A stretch of 64,000 nt of DNA, from the NCBI GenBank assembly GCA_018449595.1, contig JAAVUU010000001.1, positions 620,001-684,000 on the forward strand, given 5' to 3'. Made by a program: the position numbers and the translations under genes. The notes beneath the pieces were generated by a model. That model did no database searches, was not told the DNA's origin, and worked only from the letters and a program-made list of their open reading frames with translations. Shown here piece by piece: positions 34,534 to 42,955 of this stretch. Within the stretch, counting starts at the first letter, position 1, and each line of letters opens with the position of its first letter. The DNA is from Rhizobiales bacterium dw_265 (GTDB lineage: Bacteria; Pseudomonadota; Alphaproteobacteria; Micropepsales; Micropepsaceae).

Positions 34534-35148
34534 ATGTTCGACCTGATCCCCGCCTTCGTTACGCTGTTCGTGGTTATCGACCCGATCGGGCTGGGGCCCA
34601 TGTTCCTGGGCCTGACGGCGGGGCTGCCGCCCAGGACCAAGCGCAAGATCTCGCTGGAGGCCTGTTTCATCGCCCTGCTGGTACTGGCGGGATCGGCGTT
34701 GTTCGGCGACTGGCTGCTCAATGCCCTGGGCATCGGGCTTGCCGCCTTCCGCATCGCCGGCGGGCTGCTGCTTTTCGCCATCGCTTTCGAAATGGTGTTC
34801 GAGCGCCGCCACCAGCGCAAGGCCGGCGAGGCATCGCCGCAGGCGGGAACCCATGTCGCCGCCTTCCCCTTGGCGATCCCCCTGATGGCGGGACCGGGTG
34901 CCATCACCGCCTGCGTGCTGCTGGCGGGGCGCACCGGCGGCAATCCCGCCCTGCTGGCGATGCTGATCGGGGTGATCGCGGTGATCCTTGGCATCTGCCT
35001 TGTCGTATTCCTGACATCGGGCCTGCTGGAACGATTGCTGGGGGTGCGGGGTTTGATTGTATTCGGGCGGCTGCTGGGCGTGCTGCTCGCGGCCCTGGCC
35101 GTACAATATGTGGTGGATGGGATCATGGCGCTGGAAGGACACCATTGA
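34534..35148 (+). CDS. MarC-family integral membrane protein
   Basis: The 204-residue protein has six predicted helices and the MarC/YchE signature MFDLIPAFVTLFVVIDPIGLGPMFLGLT near the N-terminus, then FRIAGGLLLFAIAFEMVF, PLAIPLMAGPGAIT and a final GRLLGVLLAALAVQYVVDG. MarC proteins were annotated as antibiotic-resistance or amino-acid transporters, but their function remains unclear. The ATG at 34534 aligns with the family start and is preferred over a TTG at 34507. The stop overlaps the next gene as TGATG. Confidence 0.88.
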   Translation: MFDLIPAFVTLFVVIDPIGLGPMFLGLTAGLPPRTKRKISLEACFIALLVLAGSALFGDWLLNALGIGLAAFRIAGGLLLFAIAFEMVFERRHQRKAGEASPQAGTHVAAFPLAIPLMAGPGAITACVLLAGRTGGNPALLAMLIGVIAVILGICLVVFLTSGLLERLLGVRGLIVFGRLLGVLLAALAVQYVVDGIMALEGHH

Positions 35149-35666
35149 TGCTTCGCGGATTTGTCCTGTCGCTGGCCTTGCTGGCATCCCTGCCCGCCTT
35201 CGCCGCCCCGCCCGAGATCGCCAATGTCATCAAGGCCGACAAGCCCTATGGCGAAGGCCATATGAATTTCCTTTTCATCAATGCCTACAACGCCCGGCTG
35301 TGGACCGATGCGCTGCGCTGGACCATGGACCAGCCCTTCGCCATGGAAATCACCTATGGCCTGAGCTTCGACACCGACGACCTGGTGGAGCGCACCTTCA
35401 AGGAAATGAAGACCGTGGACCCGGGGCTGAGCGGCGCCGAGACGGCGCGGCTGACGCCGGAACTCAACAAGGTCTATCCGCCGGTCAAAAAAGGCGACCG
35501 GCTGACGGCGCTGTATGTGCCCGGCCAGCCGGTGATGTTCAGCCACAATGGCGCGCTCACCGGCAGCATCGCGGGCGACGGTTTCGCCAGGGATTTTTTC
35601 GGCATCTGGCTGTCGCCCAACACCTCGGCCCCGTCGCTGCGCGACAAGCTGCTCAGGCTGAAATAG
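35148..35666 (+). CDS. Exported chalcone-isomerase-fold protein
   Basis: The 172-residue protein has a signal peptide (MLRGFVLSLALLASLPAFA). The bacterial chalcone-isomerase-like domain contains NFLFINAYNARLW, MEITYGLSFDTDDLVERTFKEM and the C-terminal FARDFFGIWLSPNTSAPSLRDKLL motif. Bacterial members are usually not flavonoid enzymes and may bind fatty acids. It is translationally coupled to marC. The facing operon encodes a chalcone-synthase-type enzyme, but it lies on the opposite strand. Confidence 0.8.
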   Translation: MLRGFVLSLALLASLPAFAAPPEIANVIKADKPYGEGHMNFLFINAYNARLWTDALRWTMDQPFAMEITYGLSFDTDDLVERTFKEMKTVDPGLSGAETARLTPELNKVYPPVKKGDRLTALYVPGQPVMFSHNGALTGSIAGDGFARDFFGIWLSPNTSAPSLRDKLLRLK

Positions 35667-36768
35667 GCGCCTTGCCGCTGAGGCGCGCGCCCCAGCCCAA
35701 TATGGCAGGCGCGCGGCGGATGATCGCCAGGCTGGCGGCGCGGGCCGGGCCGCGCATGGCAAGATGGGCGAAGACGGACGCGGCGCGGATGCGGGGGGCG
35801 AAGCGGTGTTTCCATTCCTTGGCATAGGCCTCGCCGCGTTCCGCGATCAGCAGCCTCGCCAGCAGCCCCGACGACTGGATCGCCATGCTAATGCCTTCGG
35901 CGATCACCGGATGCGCCTCGCCCACGCTGTTGCCGGTAAAATAGATGCCATCGCGTTGGCGCGGCCGGATGCCGGGATGGATCGGCCCGACCGAGAGGAA
36001 GCCGCCCTGCAGGGTGGCATTGCCCAAGGCGTCGCGGGCGCCGCGTGTCGTTTCCAGAATATGCGCCAGCACCGCTTCCGCCGCCCGGCCGCCATGGCGT
36101 TGCCGCGCCCGGCTCAACGCATCGCGCCGGATGCAGCAGGACAGCGAGATGCGGCCGGCATCGGTCTGCACCAGCCCGCCATAGCCGCCGGGAAAGGCCA
36201 GCAGCGGCATCAGGCCCGGCGGCAATTTGCCGTCGATGAAATGCGCCTTGAAGGCAAACAGGTCCGAGGCTTTTGCTTCGCCGGCCGGGACCGCGAAGAG
36301 GCCTTTGGCATTCCACGAGCCACAGGCGGCGATGATGGTGCGGGCCGCGATTTCGCGCCCGTCTTCCAGGATGCAGAGATGGCCCTGGGCCGTGCGCGTA
36401 ACAGCGGTGAGTTCCGCGGGCTGAAACAGTTGCGCGCCCGCCGCCACCGCCACATCGCGCAGCATGACATCAAGGCGCTCGCGCCCCAGCGCCCGGCCCC
36501 ACATCCGATCGCGCGGATCGGCCAGCAAGGCGTTGCCGGCATAGAGCCCTATCCGCGTCACAGGCGGCCCGGCGGCGGCCAGGAATTGACCGGCGACGCC
36601 GCAGGATTCCAGCACCGGCATGGTGGTGGCGGAGATGAATTCGCCGCAGACCTTGCGGCGAGGAAATTCCGCTTTCTCGATCAGCGCGACGCGCCAGCCC
36701 GCCTGCGCCAGCAGCCGCGCGGCGGAAGACCCGGCCGGACCTGCGCCGATGACGGCCGCGTCAAACAT
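35653..36768 (-). CDS. FAD-dependent oxidoreductase, geranylgeranyl-reductase-like
   Basis: The 371-residue flavoprotein begins MFDAAVIGAGPAGSSAARLLAQAG (dinucleotide-binding GxGxxG), with KAEFPRRKVCGEFISA as the substrate-side motif and GIYFTGNSVGEAHPVIAEGISMAI as the second FAD motif. It belongs to the same broad family as geranylgeranyl reductases and aromatic hydroxylases. The ATG at 36768 overlaps the methyltransferase end by eight bases. In Streptomyces phenolic-lipid operons (srsABC) a type III PKS, a methyltransferase and a flavoprotein hydroxylase occur together. By analogy this may oxidise or reduce the polyketide product. Confidence 0.82.
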   Translation of the reverse strand: MFDAAVIGAGPAGSSAARLLAQAGWRVALIEKAEFPRRKVCGEFISATTMPVLESCGVAGQFLAAAGPPVTRIGLYAGNALLADPRDRMWGRALGRERLDVMLRDVAVAAGAQLFQPAELTAVTRTAQGHLCILEDGREIAARTIIAACGSWNAKGLFAVPAGEAKASDLFAFKAHFIDGKLPPGLMPLLAFPGGYGGLVQTDAGRISLSCCIRRDALSRARQRHGGRAAEAVLAHILETTRGARDALGNATLQGGFLSVGPIHPGIRPRQRDGIYFTGNSVGEAHPVIAEGISMAIQSSGLLARLLIAERGEAYAKEWKHRFAPRIRAASVFAHLAMRGPARAASLAIIRRAPAILGWGARLSGKAPISA

Positions 36769-37432
36769 GACCCGCCGCGAAAAGATGCGAAAAGGGAAAA
36801 ACACCGTCTTCGCCGATGCGCCACTGCTCGCCGGCAGGCCACAGCGCCGAAAGCTCGCGGCCGGTGAAGCCGGCACGCACACTGGCGACCGCGTCATGGC
36901 GGGTGACGTCGTTGGCGCCCAAGGCGAAGACCAGCCGCGCCCCCAAAAGCGCGAAGGCCGAACGGCTCGGCTCACAGGCGACGAAGCCGCCGGCCCCGGC
37001 CGCCACCGCCGCCAGCAGCTTCGTCAGCGCGGCATCGTCGAAATGGTGCAGGAACAGATTGGCGATAGCGATGTCGGGCCGAATGCGCGGCAAGGTGTCG
37101 AACACATCGCCCGCAACACTCTCGCAGGACCAGCCCAGGCTTTCAAAGCCGGCGCGGGTCCGGGCGCTGACAATATCCTGCCTGTCCAGGATCAGGGCTT
37201 TGACGCCGGGCCAGCGCGACGCCATCCGCTTCGCCACCTGCAACAGGAACCTGCCGTCGCCGCCGCCCAGATCGGCCAGGCTGGCCGGCGCAGGAAAGCC
37301 CGCCAGCGCCTGCGCCACGATCTGCGGCTGTCGCATCACCCAGTTGATGCGCGCCAAGTCGCGGCGCGAGGCGATGGCGCGCGGATCGTCCGGCGCCAGC
37401 AGGTCCAGCAGTTCCGGCACCAACGCGCGCAT
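36761..37432 (-). CDS. Class I SAM-dependent methyltransferase of the polyketide operon
   Basis: The 223-residue enzyme starts at the ATG at 37432, which overlaps the polyketide synthase stop as TGATG. The SAM-binding motif is SLADLGGGDGRFLLQVAKRM, followed by KALILDRQDIVS, DVFDTLPRIRPDIAIANLFLHHFDDAALTKLL and an acidic post-motif. It lacks a signal peptide. It probably O- or C-methylates the product of the type III polyketide synthase. That substrate is inferred only from the operon. Confidence 0.82.
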   Translation of the reverse strand: MRALVPELLDLLAPDDPRAIASRRDLARINWVMRQPQIVAQALAGFPAPASLADLGGGDGRFLLQVAKRMASRWPGVKALILDRQDIVSARTRAGFESLGWSCESVAGDVFDTLPRIRPDIAIANLFLHHFDDAALTKLLAAVAAGAGGFVACEPSRSAFALLGARLVFALGANDVTRHDAVASVRAGFTGRELSALWPAGEQWRIGEDGVFPFSHLFAAGHV

Positions 37433-38493
37433 CACGCCGCCATGCGGAATTTCATCGTCTCCGCCACCAGGCCCGGACCAAAGGACATGGCGCAGCCTTC
37501 CGCCCCGGCGCGCGCTTCGCGCATGATGCGGTCCAGCACGAACATCACCGTGCCCGACGACATGTTGCCGTAATCGTTCAGTACCCCGCGCGACGCCGCC
37601 AAGGCCGCGGCGTCCAGCCCGAAGGCCTGCTCCACCGCATCCAGCACGCTGCGCCCGCCGGGATGCACCGCCCACAATTCGATGTCGTTGGCGCCGCCCA
37701 GTATGTCGTCGCGCGATATCGCCAGCGCGGTCTTGATCGCTCCGGGGACCGCGCCCGATAACACCATGTCGAAGCCCTGGTCGCGGATATGCCAGCGGAT
37801 CAGTTCGCGGGTATCCGGCACCAGGGCGGCACGGAAGCTTTTGATCTCCACGCCCACCGGCTCGGCGCTGACCAGGGCGGCGGCACAGCCGTCGGCGAAC
37901 AGCAGGAAGGACAGGATTTCCTCAAGCTCCGCGGTTTCGTGCAGATGCAGCGTGCAAAGCTCCAGATTGACCGCCAGCACCCGCGCTTGCGGCTCCGACC
38001 GCACGATATGGCGCGCCAGCTTCAGCGCATTGATGGCGGCATAGCAGCCCATGAATCCGACCATGGTGCGCTCCACGCCGGGATTGAGGCCGCAGCGCGC
38101 GACCAGGTCAAGATCAATGCCGGGCGCCGAAAGCCCGGTGCAGCTGGTGACGATGACATGGGTGATGCGGGTGCGGTCTTCGCCCTGCAGCAGTTTTTCC
38201 ACCGCTTCCACCGCCAGCGCGGGGGCACAGGTTTCAAACTTCTTCATGCGCGCCGCGGTGTCGGGAAAGGCGCCGAGCCGGTAGAAGCCTTCGGCATCCA
38301 CCGCCGCGCCGTTTCCGCCGGGCTCCAGAAAGGAATAGCGGCGGGCGATGCCGCTGCGTTCGGCCATGCGGTTGAACAAGGCGAGGCGGCGATTGTCGCC
38401 GTGCAGCATCTGTTGTCCGAAGCGCAGGAAGGCGCCATGCACCTCATGCGGCGGAACGGCCGTGGCGATGCGGTTGATGAAGGCTTGGGCCAT
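37432..38493 (-). CDS. Type III polyketide synthase (chalcone/stilbene-synthase family)
   Basis: The 353-residue condensing enzyme has all catalytic residues: Cys150 in TMVGFMGCYAAINALKLA, His in IELWAVHPGGRSVLDAVE and Asn in LNDYGNMSSGTVMFVLDRI. The C-terminal GCAMSFGPGLVAETM is the family GFGPG loop. Bacterial relatives make alkylresorcinols, alkylpyrones or phloroglucinols from acyl-CoA and malonyl-CoA. The ATG at 38493 is preferred to a GTG at 38514. The methyltransferase and flavoprotein follow in a coupled operon. Confidence 0.92.
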   Translation of the reverse strand: MAQAFINRIATAVPPHEVHGAFLRFGQQMLHGDNRRLALFNRMAERSGIARRYSFLEPGGNGAAVDAEGFYRLGAFPDTAARMKKFETCAPALAVEAVEKLLQGEDRTRITHVIVTSCTGLSAPGIDLDLVARCGLNPGVERTMVGFMGCYAAINALKLARHIVRSEPQARVLAVNLELCTLHLHETAELEEILSFLLFADGCAAALVSAEPVGVEIKSFRAALVPDTRELIRWHIRDQGFDMVLSGAVPGAIKTALAISRDDILGGANDIELWAVHPGGRSVLDAVEQAFGLDAAALAASRGVLNDYGNMSSGTVMFVLDRIMREARAGAEGCAMSFGPGLVAETMKFRMAA

Positions 38494-38595
38494 GGCTGTG
38501 TCCGTGCTGGGCACACCACCCTAGCCCAGCTTCGCACCCGCCGCCGCACCTTATATTACAGGTGTAGGCGAAAACCGTTCATCTGCGGTTCAGCT

Positions 38596-40638
38596 TCACC
38601 ACAGATGCACGCGCTCCGCCGGTGGCAAATAGTAATGATCGCCCGGCTTCACATCGAAGGCCTTGTACCATTCATCCTGGTTGCGCGTGGGGCCGATGAC
38701 GCGGAACTCCGCCACCGTATGCTCGTTCGACAGGGTCTGGGTGCGGGTGGCGCTGTCGCGCATCTTGGTGCGCCACACCTGCCCGAACGACAGATACAGC
38801 CGCTGGTCGCCGCTATAGCCGTCCAGCACCGGCGCCGGCTTGCCGTTCAGCGCCACATGATAGGCCTTGAGCGCGATCGCCAGCCCGGCATTGTCGGCGA
38901 TGTTTTCGCCCAATGTATTGGCGCCGATGACATGCAGGCCCGGCAGCGGCTCATAGCTGTCATACTGCGCCACCAGCGCCTTGGTGCGGGCGTCAAAGGC
39001 GGCGCGGTCCTCTTTGGTCCACCAGTCCTGGAACACGCCCTTGCCGTCATACTTGCTGCCCTGGTCGTCGAAACCATGGCTGATCTCATGGCCGATCACG
39101 GCACCGATGGCGCCGTAATTCACCGCATCGTCGGCGGCGGGATCGAAGAAGGGCGCCTGCAGGATGGCGGCCGGAAACACGATCTCGTTGAAGGAGGGAT
39201 TGTAATAGGCGTTGATGGTGGAGGGCGTCATGTCCCATTCGGTCCTGTCCACCGGCAGGTTGATGCGGGCCACCTCGCGGTTCCACTCGAATTCCCCGGC
39301 CCGCTGGGCGTTGCCCATCAGGTCGTCGCGCGCGATGCGCAGGGCGGAATAATCGCGCCACTTGTTGGGATAGCCGATCTTGGGCGTGAACTGGTGGATC
39401 TTGTCCAGCGCCTTGGCGCGGGTGGCCGGGGTCATCCAGTCCAGGGTCTTGATGTCGGCCTCATAGGCCTTGAGCAGGTTCTGCACCAGCTGGTCGGCCT
39501 TGGCCTTGGAGTCCGGCGGGAAATAACGCGCGACATAGAGCTTGCCCAGCGCCTCGCCCATCTGCTGGTCCAGCAGGTGCATGGCGCGGGTCTGGCGGTC
39601 CAGCTGCTTGGTGCGGCCGGTCAGGACGGTGCCATAAAAGGAGAAGGCCAGGTCGTCGAACCGCCTGGGCAAATAGGGCGAGAAGGTGTGCAGGTAATGC
39701 ACCGTCAGGTAATCGCGCCAGGTCGAAACCGGCGTGGCGGCGAAAATCCTGGCCAGCGGCTCGAAGGCGCTCTTTTCCGCCACGATGACGTAGCGCTCGC
39801 TGCCGTCGGGCCTGGCCAGCGGGATACGACCTTCCGACAGGAAGGCGTCCCAGGCGAAGTCGGGCGCCAGCTTCTTCAGCTCCGACACCGGCATGGGATT
39901 GTAGACCTTGTCTTCGTCGCGGCGGTCGGCGCGGTTCCACGACACCTTGGCGATCTCGGTCTCCACCGCCAGGATGCGGTCGGCGCGCGCCTGCGCGTCA
40001 TCAAGGCCGGCCAGCGCCAGCATGTCGGCGAGATATTTGCGATAGGCGTCGCGGGTTTTCAGGATGGCCGGATCGCTGGACAGGTAATAATCGCGGTCGG
40101 GCATGCCCAGGCCGCTCTGGCTGAGATTGACCGAATAATTGTCGGGATTCTTGTCGTCCACGCCGACGCCGATATTGTAGAGGCTCATGGTCGAAAGCCG
40201 GATCGAGCCCATGGCGTGCGCGACATCGTCCAGGGTCTTCAGTCCGGCCAGGTAGGCGAGATCGGCGCGGACAGGCGCCAGGCCCTTGGCCTCGATGGCG
40301 CCGGTATCGACAAAAGCCTGGTACAGGTCGCGCAGCTTGCGCTCCTCGGCCGACAATTGGTTGTCGGGCTTCTTGACCAGGTCGCCGACAATGGTCTTGA
40401 GCCGTTCTTCGCTGAGGATCTGCAAATCCTGGAAGGAGCCGGTGGAGGAACGGTCGGCCGGAATCTCGGACGTGCGCAGCCAGCCGCCATTCACATGCAG
40501 GAAGAAATTGTCGCCCGCCTTCACCGCCGGATCGAGCGAGGTCAGGTCCACGCCCCATTTCCCCAGCTTGGGTGTTTGCGCAAGCACCGGGGTTGCGGCC
40601 AGGACGGCGCCACACAGAAAAGCCAGGACACGAGACAT
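38596..40638 (-). CDS. M13-family metallopeptidase (neprilysin-like), exported
   Basis: The 680-residue zinc peptidase has a signal peptide (MSRVLAFLCGAVLAATPVLAQ) and an M13 N-terminal domain with AGDNFFLHVNGGWL. The catalytic part has NAYYNPSFNEIVFPAAILQ (substrate binding), AVIGHEISHGFDDQG (HExxH zinc site near residue 520) and ANTLGENIADNAGLAIAL (third zinc ligand near residue 576). The C-terminal aromatic ends HLW instead of the CRVW common in mammals. It degrades oligopeptides outside the cytoplasm. The ATG at 40638 has GGAGA upstream. Confidence 0.95.
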   Translation of the reverse strand: MSRVLAFLCGAVLAATPVLAQTPKLGKWGVDLTSLDPAVKAGDNFFLHVNGGWLRTSEIPADRSSTGSFQDLQILSEERLKTIVGDLVKKPDNQLSAEERKLRDLYQAFVDTGAIEAKGLAPVRADLAYLAGLKTLDDVAHAMGSIRLSTMSLYNIGVGVDDKNPDNYSVNLSQSGLGMPDRDYYLSSDPAILKTRDAYRKYLADMLALAGLDDAQARADRILAVETEIAKVSWNRADRRDEDKVYNPMPVSELKKLAPDFAWDAFLSEGRIPLARPDGSERYVIVAEKSAFEPLARIFAATPVSTWRDYLTVHYLHTFSPYLPRRFDDLAFSFYGTVLTGRTKQLDRQTRAMHLLDQQMGEALGKLYVARYFPPDSKAKADQLVQNLLKAYEADIKTLDWMTPATRAKALDKIHQFTPKIGYPNKWRDYSALRIARDDLMGNAQRAGEFEWNREVARINLPVDRTEWDMTPSTINAYYNPSFNEIVFPAAILQAPFFDPAADDAVNYGAIGAVIGHEISHGFDDQGSKYDGKGVFQDWWTKEDRAAFDARTKALVAQYDSYEPLPGLHVIGANTLGENIADNAGLAIALKAYHVALNGKPAPVLDGYSGDQRLYLSFGQVWRTKMRDSATRTQTLSNEHTVAEFRVIGPTRNQDEWYKAFDVKPGDHYYLPPAERVHLW

Positions 40639-40664
40639 GGAGATTCTCCGAAGGACGGGAAAGC

Positions 40665-41408
40665 TTACGGGTTGGATGGCGGCTTTTCCACGGTGGGATT
40701 TTTCTCGACCACCACACCGGGGGTGACGGATTTGCCATCCGGCAGCTGGGCCACCGACACGGTAACGGTCGCGCCGGCGACCAGCAGGCTTTTGTCGCCC
40801 ATGGTCAGGGCGCGGACGGAGGTGCCCGGCAGCACATCAATCGTGGCGTCGGCCTCGCAGGCCAGAGGGCTGGCATAGGGCGCGGGCGTGGCCCTGCCCT
40901 CGCACAGCGCCTGGCCCTTGGCGACCTGGGTCAGCACCGCGCCGTGATAATGCAAAGTGAAACTACTGTCCTCTTTGCCCACAGCGGGCTTCACGGCGCT
41001 GACGGTGCCGTTGACCAGCAGCCGCCCGCCATCGGGAAAACGGCCCTCGCCGCTGCCGCGCAGGGCATCGGCGTAGAGATAGACATCGGTGGCGCGCAGG
41101 CCCTGGCCGCGCGGCTCGACCGCCGCGCCGGCATAGGCGCCGGGCTTGAGGGCATCGAACGTGGCCGGGTCGCTGCTGACATAGCGGGTATCGGGCATGA
41201 TCGAGACGCTGAGCGGCGCGCCTTTCCTTTGCTCAGATGGCGTTTGCGCAGATGGGACCGGCTGCAAGGTCAGGACCATGCCGTCGAAGGACACCAGTTT
41301 CGCTTTCACCCGGGAGACGATTTTCCCCTGGGCATGGGCGTCAAACGGCTGCGCCGCGATGACCAGCATCGCGGCGCAGGAAAGCAATGAACCGACGCCA
41401 GGCTTCAA
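40665..41408 (-). CDS. Exported protein of unknown function (DUF5666-like?)
   Basis: The 247-residue protein has a signal peptide (about 1-26, ending DAHA) and a body of short beta strands, with GKIVSRVKAKLVSFDGMVLTLQ, DALKPGAYAGAAVEPRGQGLRATDVYLYADALRG and LLVNGTVSAVKP. This repeated small-barrel pattern is reminiscent of DUF5666 proteins, but I am not sure of the family. The start is a TTG at 41408 that overlaps the upstream stop. It forms an operon with the exported methyltransferase-like gene. Confidence 0.55.
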   Translation of the reverse strand: MKPGVGSLLSCAAMLVIAAQPFDAHAQGKIVSRVKAKLVSFDGMVLTLQPVPSAQTPSEQRKGAPLSVSIMPDTRYVSSDPATFDALKPGAYAGAAVEPRGQGLRATDVYLYADALRGSGEGRFPDGGRLLVNGTVSAVKPAVGKEDSSFTLHYHGAVLTQVAKGQALCEGRATPAPYASPLACEADATIDVLPGTSVRALTMGDKSLLVAGATVTVSVAQLPDGKSVTPGVVVEKNPTVEKPPSNP

Positions 41409-42166
41409 TGGCGCGGCTTCTGGAATTTGAGCATGAACTGGTCGGTATGGTCATGCTCGCCCGCCTCGAACACCCGCTTGGTGTTGTCGTCGGACGGATT
41501 TTTCAGCAGCGTGTCTTCGGACACCAGCTTGAAGCCGGCCGATTCGACTTCCTGCTTGGCGACATCCTCGTCCATACGGTGCAGGGTTTCGGTCGCGGCC
41601 AGGCCGGCGCCCTTGGCGGCACGATGATCGACGATGATGTAAAACCCGCCCGGCTTGAGCGACTTGAAGATCGCCTTGTCCACCGTCACGGAATCCACGC
41701 CGAACGACTTGTTGTGCATGTCGTGATAATTCTGCTCGGTCCACACCACATCCACCGGCTCCGGCGTGACGAACTGTTCCAGCGGGCCATGGATCACGCC
41801 CAGGTTGGGATACTTGGCCTTCAGGTCGGCGAACTGGTTGTCGGGGTCCTTGCCCTGGCTTTTCAGGCGCGCATCATACTGGGTGCCGAAATAGGCATAG
41901 ACCCGGCCCTTGGGGCCGACCGCCTTGGCGAACAGGCGGGTGAAATAGCCGCCGCCCGGCAGCAGGTCCACCACCACCAGGCCGGGCTTGATGCCGGCCC
42001 AGGCGAGTTGCTCGGCGGGCTTGCGGCCTTCATCGCGCTTGGTGTCGGCTTCGGGGCGGCCGGAGTCGGACACCGCGTCTTTGATAGTGGACGGAATGGC
42101 CGTCGCGGCCATGACGGCGGTGGAGGCCAGCAGGGCTCCCGCCAGGAACAGGTTTGCGCTTTTCAT
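41405..42166 (-). CDS. Predicted exported class I SAM methyltransferase-like protein
   Basis: The 253-residue protein starts with a signal peptide (MKSANLFLAGALLASTAVMAATA) and continues with a methyltransferase fold: EQLAWAGIKPGLVVVDLLPGGGYFTRLFAKAVGPKGRVYAYFG (SAM motif), DVVWTEQNYHDMHN and LKPGGFYIIVDHRAAKGAG. SAM is not known to be available in the periplasm, so export of a functional methyltransferase is odd. Families with this layout recur in proteobacteria, which argues against an artefact of the start site. The signal and domain are both clear; activity is not established. Confidence 0.72.
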   Translation of the reverse strand: MKSANLFLAGALLASTAVMAATAIPSTIKDAVSDSGRPEADTKRDEGRKPAEQLAWAGIKPGLVVVDLLPGGGYFTRLFAKAVGPKGRVYAYFGTQYDARLKSQGKDPDNQFADLKAKYPNLGVIHGPLEQFVTPEPVDVVWTEQNYHDMHNKSFGVDSVTVDKAIFKSLKPGGFYIIVDHRAAKGAGLAATETLHRMDEDVAKQEVESAGFKLVSEDTLLKNPSDDNTKRVFEAGEHDHTDQFMLKFQKPRH

Positions 42167-42252
42167 CTTCCCACTTCTCCAAAGTTATTTTGGTTTTTTG
42201 TGGGCGGGAGCCTAGCATTTCCGCACGCCCATAGAAGGGCTATCGCTGCCTT

Positions 42253-42732
42253 TTAAGCGGGCACTTCCAGGGGGTAACCGGGCGCCGCCTTGGAGGCATG
42301 GATCACCAGCGAACTTTTCACGCTGGCGACATTTTTTTCCGCCGTCACCGTGTCGGTGATGAAGGACTGGAAGGCCGACAGGTCGCGGGCGACGCATTTC
42401 AGGATGAAGTCCACCTCACCCGACAGCATATGACACTCGCGCACTTCCGGCCAGCGCCGCGCGCTTTCCTCGAAATGCTTGAGGTCGGCATCCTTCTGGC
42501 TGGCCAGGCCGACAAAGACAAAGCCGGTGACCTCGAAACCCAGCGCCTTGCCGTCCAGCTCGGCATGATAGCCCTTGATATAGCCCGCCTTCTCCAGCGC
42601 CCGGATGCGGCGCAGGCAGGGCGGCGCGGTGATCTTGGCGCGGCGCGACAATTCCACATTGGTGATGCGGCCATCCGACTGCAGTTCCGACAGGATGCGC
42701 AGGTCTATGGCGTCCAGCTTGCGGGTATCCAC
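42253..42732 (-). CDS. Lrp/AsnC-family transcriptional regulator
   Basis: The 159-residue regulator has an N-terminal helix-turn-helix (LDAIDLRILSELQSDGRITNVELSRRAKITAPPCLRRIRALEKAGYI) and a C-terminal RAM ligand domain (VTGFVFVGLASQKDADLKHFEE, RECHMLSGEVDFILKCVARDL). The start is a GTG at 42732. It is divergent from trxB across a 223-base promoter region and may regulate itself and trxB. The effector is probably an amino acid. The lrp-trxB neighbourhood is also seen in enterobacteria. Confidence 0.92.
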   Translation of the reverse strand: MDTRKLDAIDLRILSELQSDGRITNVELSRRAKITAPPCLRRIRALEKAGYIKGYHAELDGKALGFEVTGFVFVGLASQKDADLKHFEESARRWPEVRECHMLSGEVDFILKCVARDLSAFQSFITDTVTAEKNVASVKSSLVIHASKAAPGYPLEVPA

Positions 42733-42884
42733 GAAGATCCTGGTGATGGGAACAAGGCTGGACGTTAATAACGTGCGGTTGCAGGCAGAGCAATAATATT
42801 TCTCGAATCGCGGCGTAACAGGCAGAAGTTTGCGCCGAACTGACGCAGCGTAAGCTTATGCAGGGGTTAAGGTTTTGCGCCGCC

Positions 42885-42913
42885 TTGACCCGTGGCCTCG
42901 CCATAACAATATG
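42885..42913 (+). promoter_or_regulatory. Candidate sigma-70 promoter of trxB
   Basis: TTGACC at 42885-42890 and AATATG at 42908-42913 are 17 bases apart. The start codon lies 43 bases further at 42956. The -35 match is good and the -10 match is moderate. Confidence 0.4.
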
Positions 42914-42955
42914 ACATACCCAGACCCGCGATAGCCGCAAAGCACGAACCCGACC

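Noticed and set aside
32147..34546. A 799-residue plus-strand frame
   Set aside because: It is antisense to the cupin and enolase genes. Its protein is His/Arg/Gly-rich without motif.
37789..40878. A 1029-residue open frame on the plus strand
   Set aside because: It is antisense to the type III polyketide synthase and M13 peptidase genes, which have full domain evidence. The frame has the composition of a GC-rich shadow and no recognisable motif.
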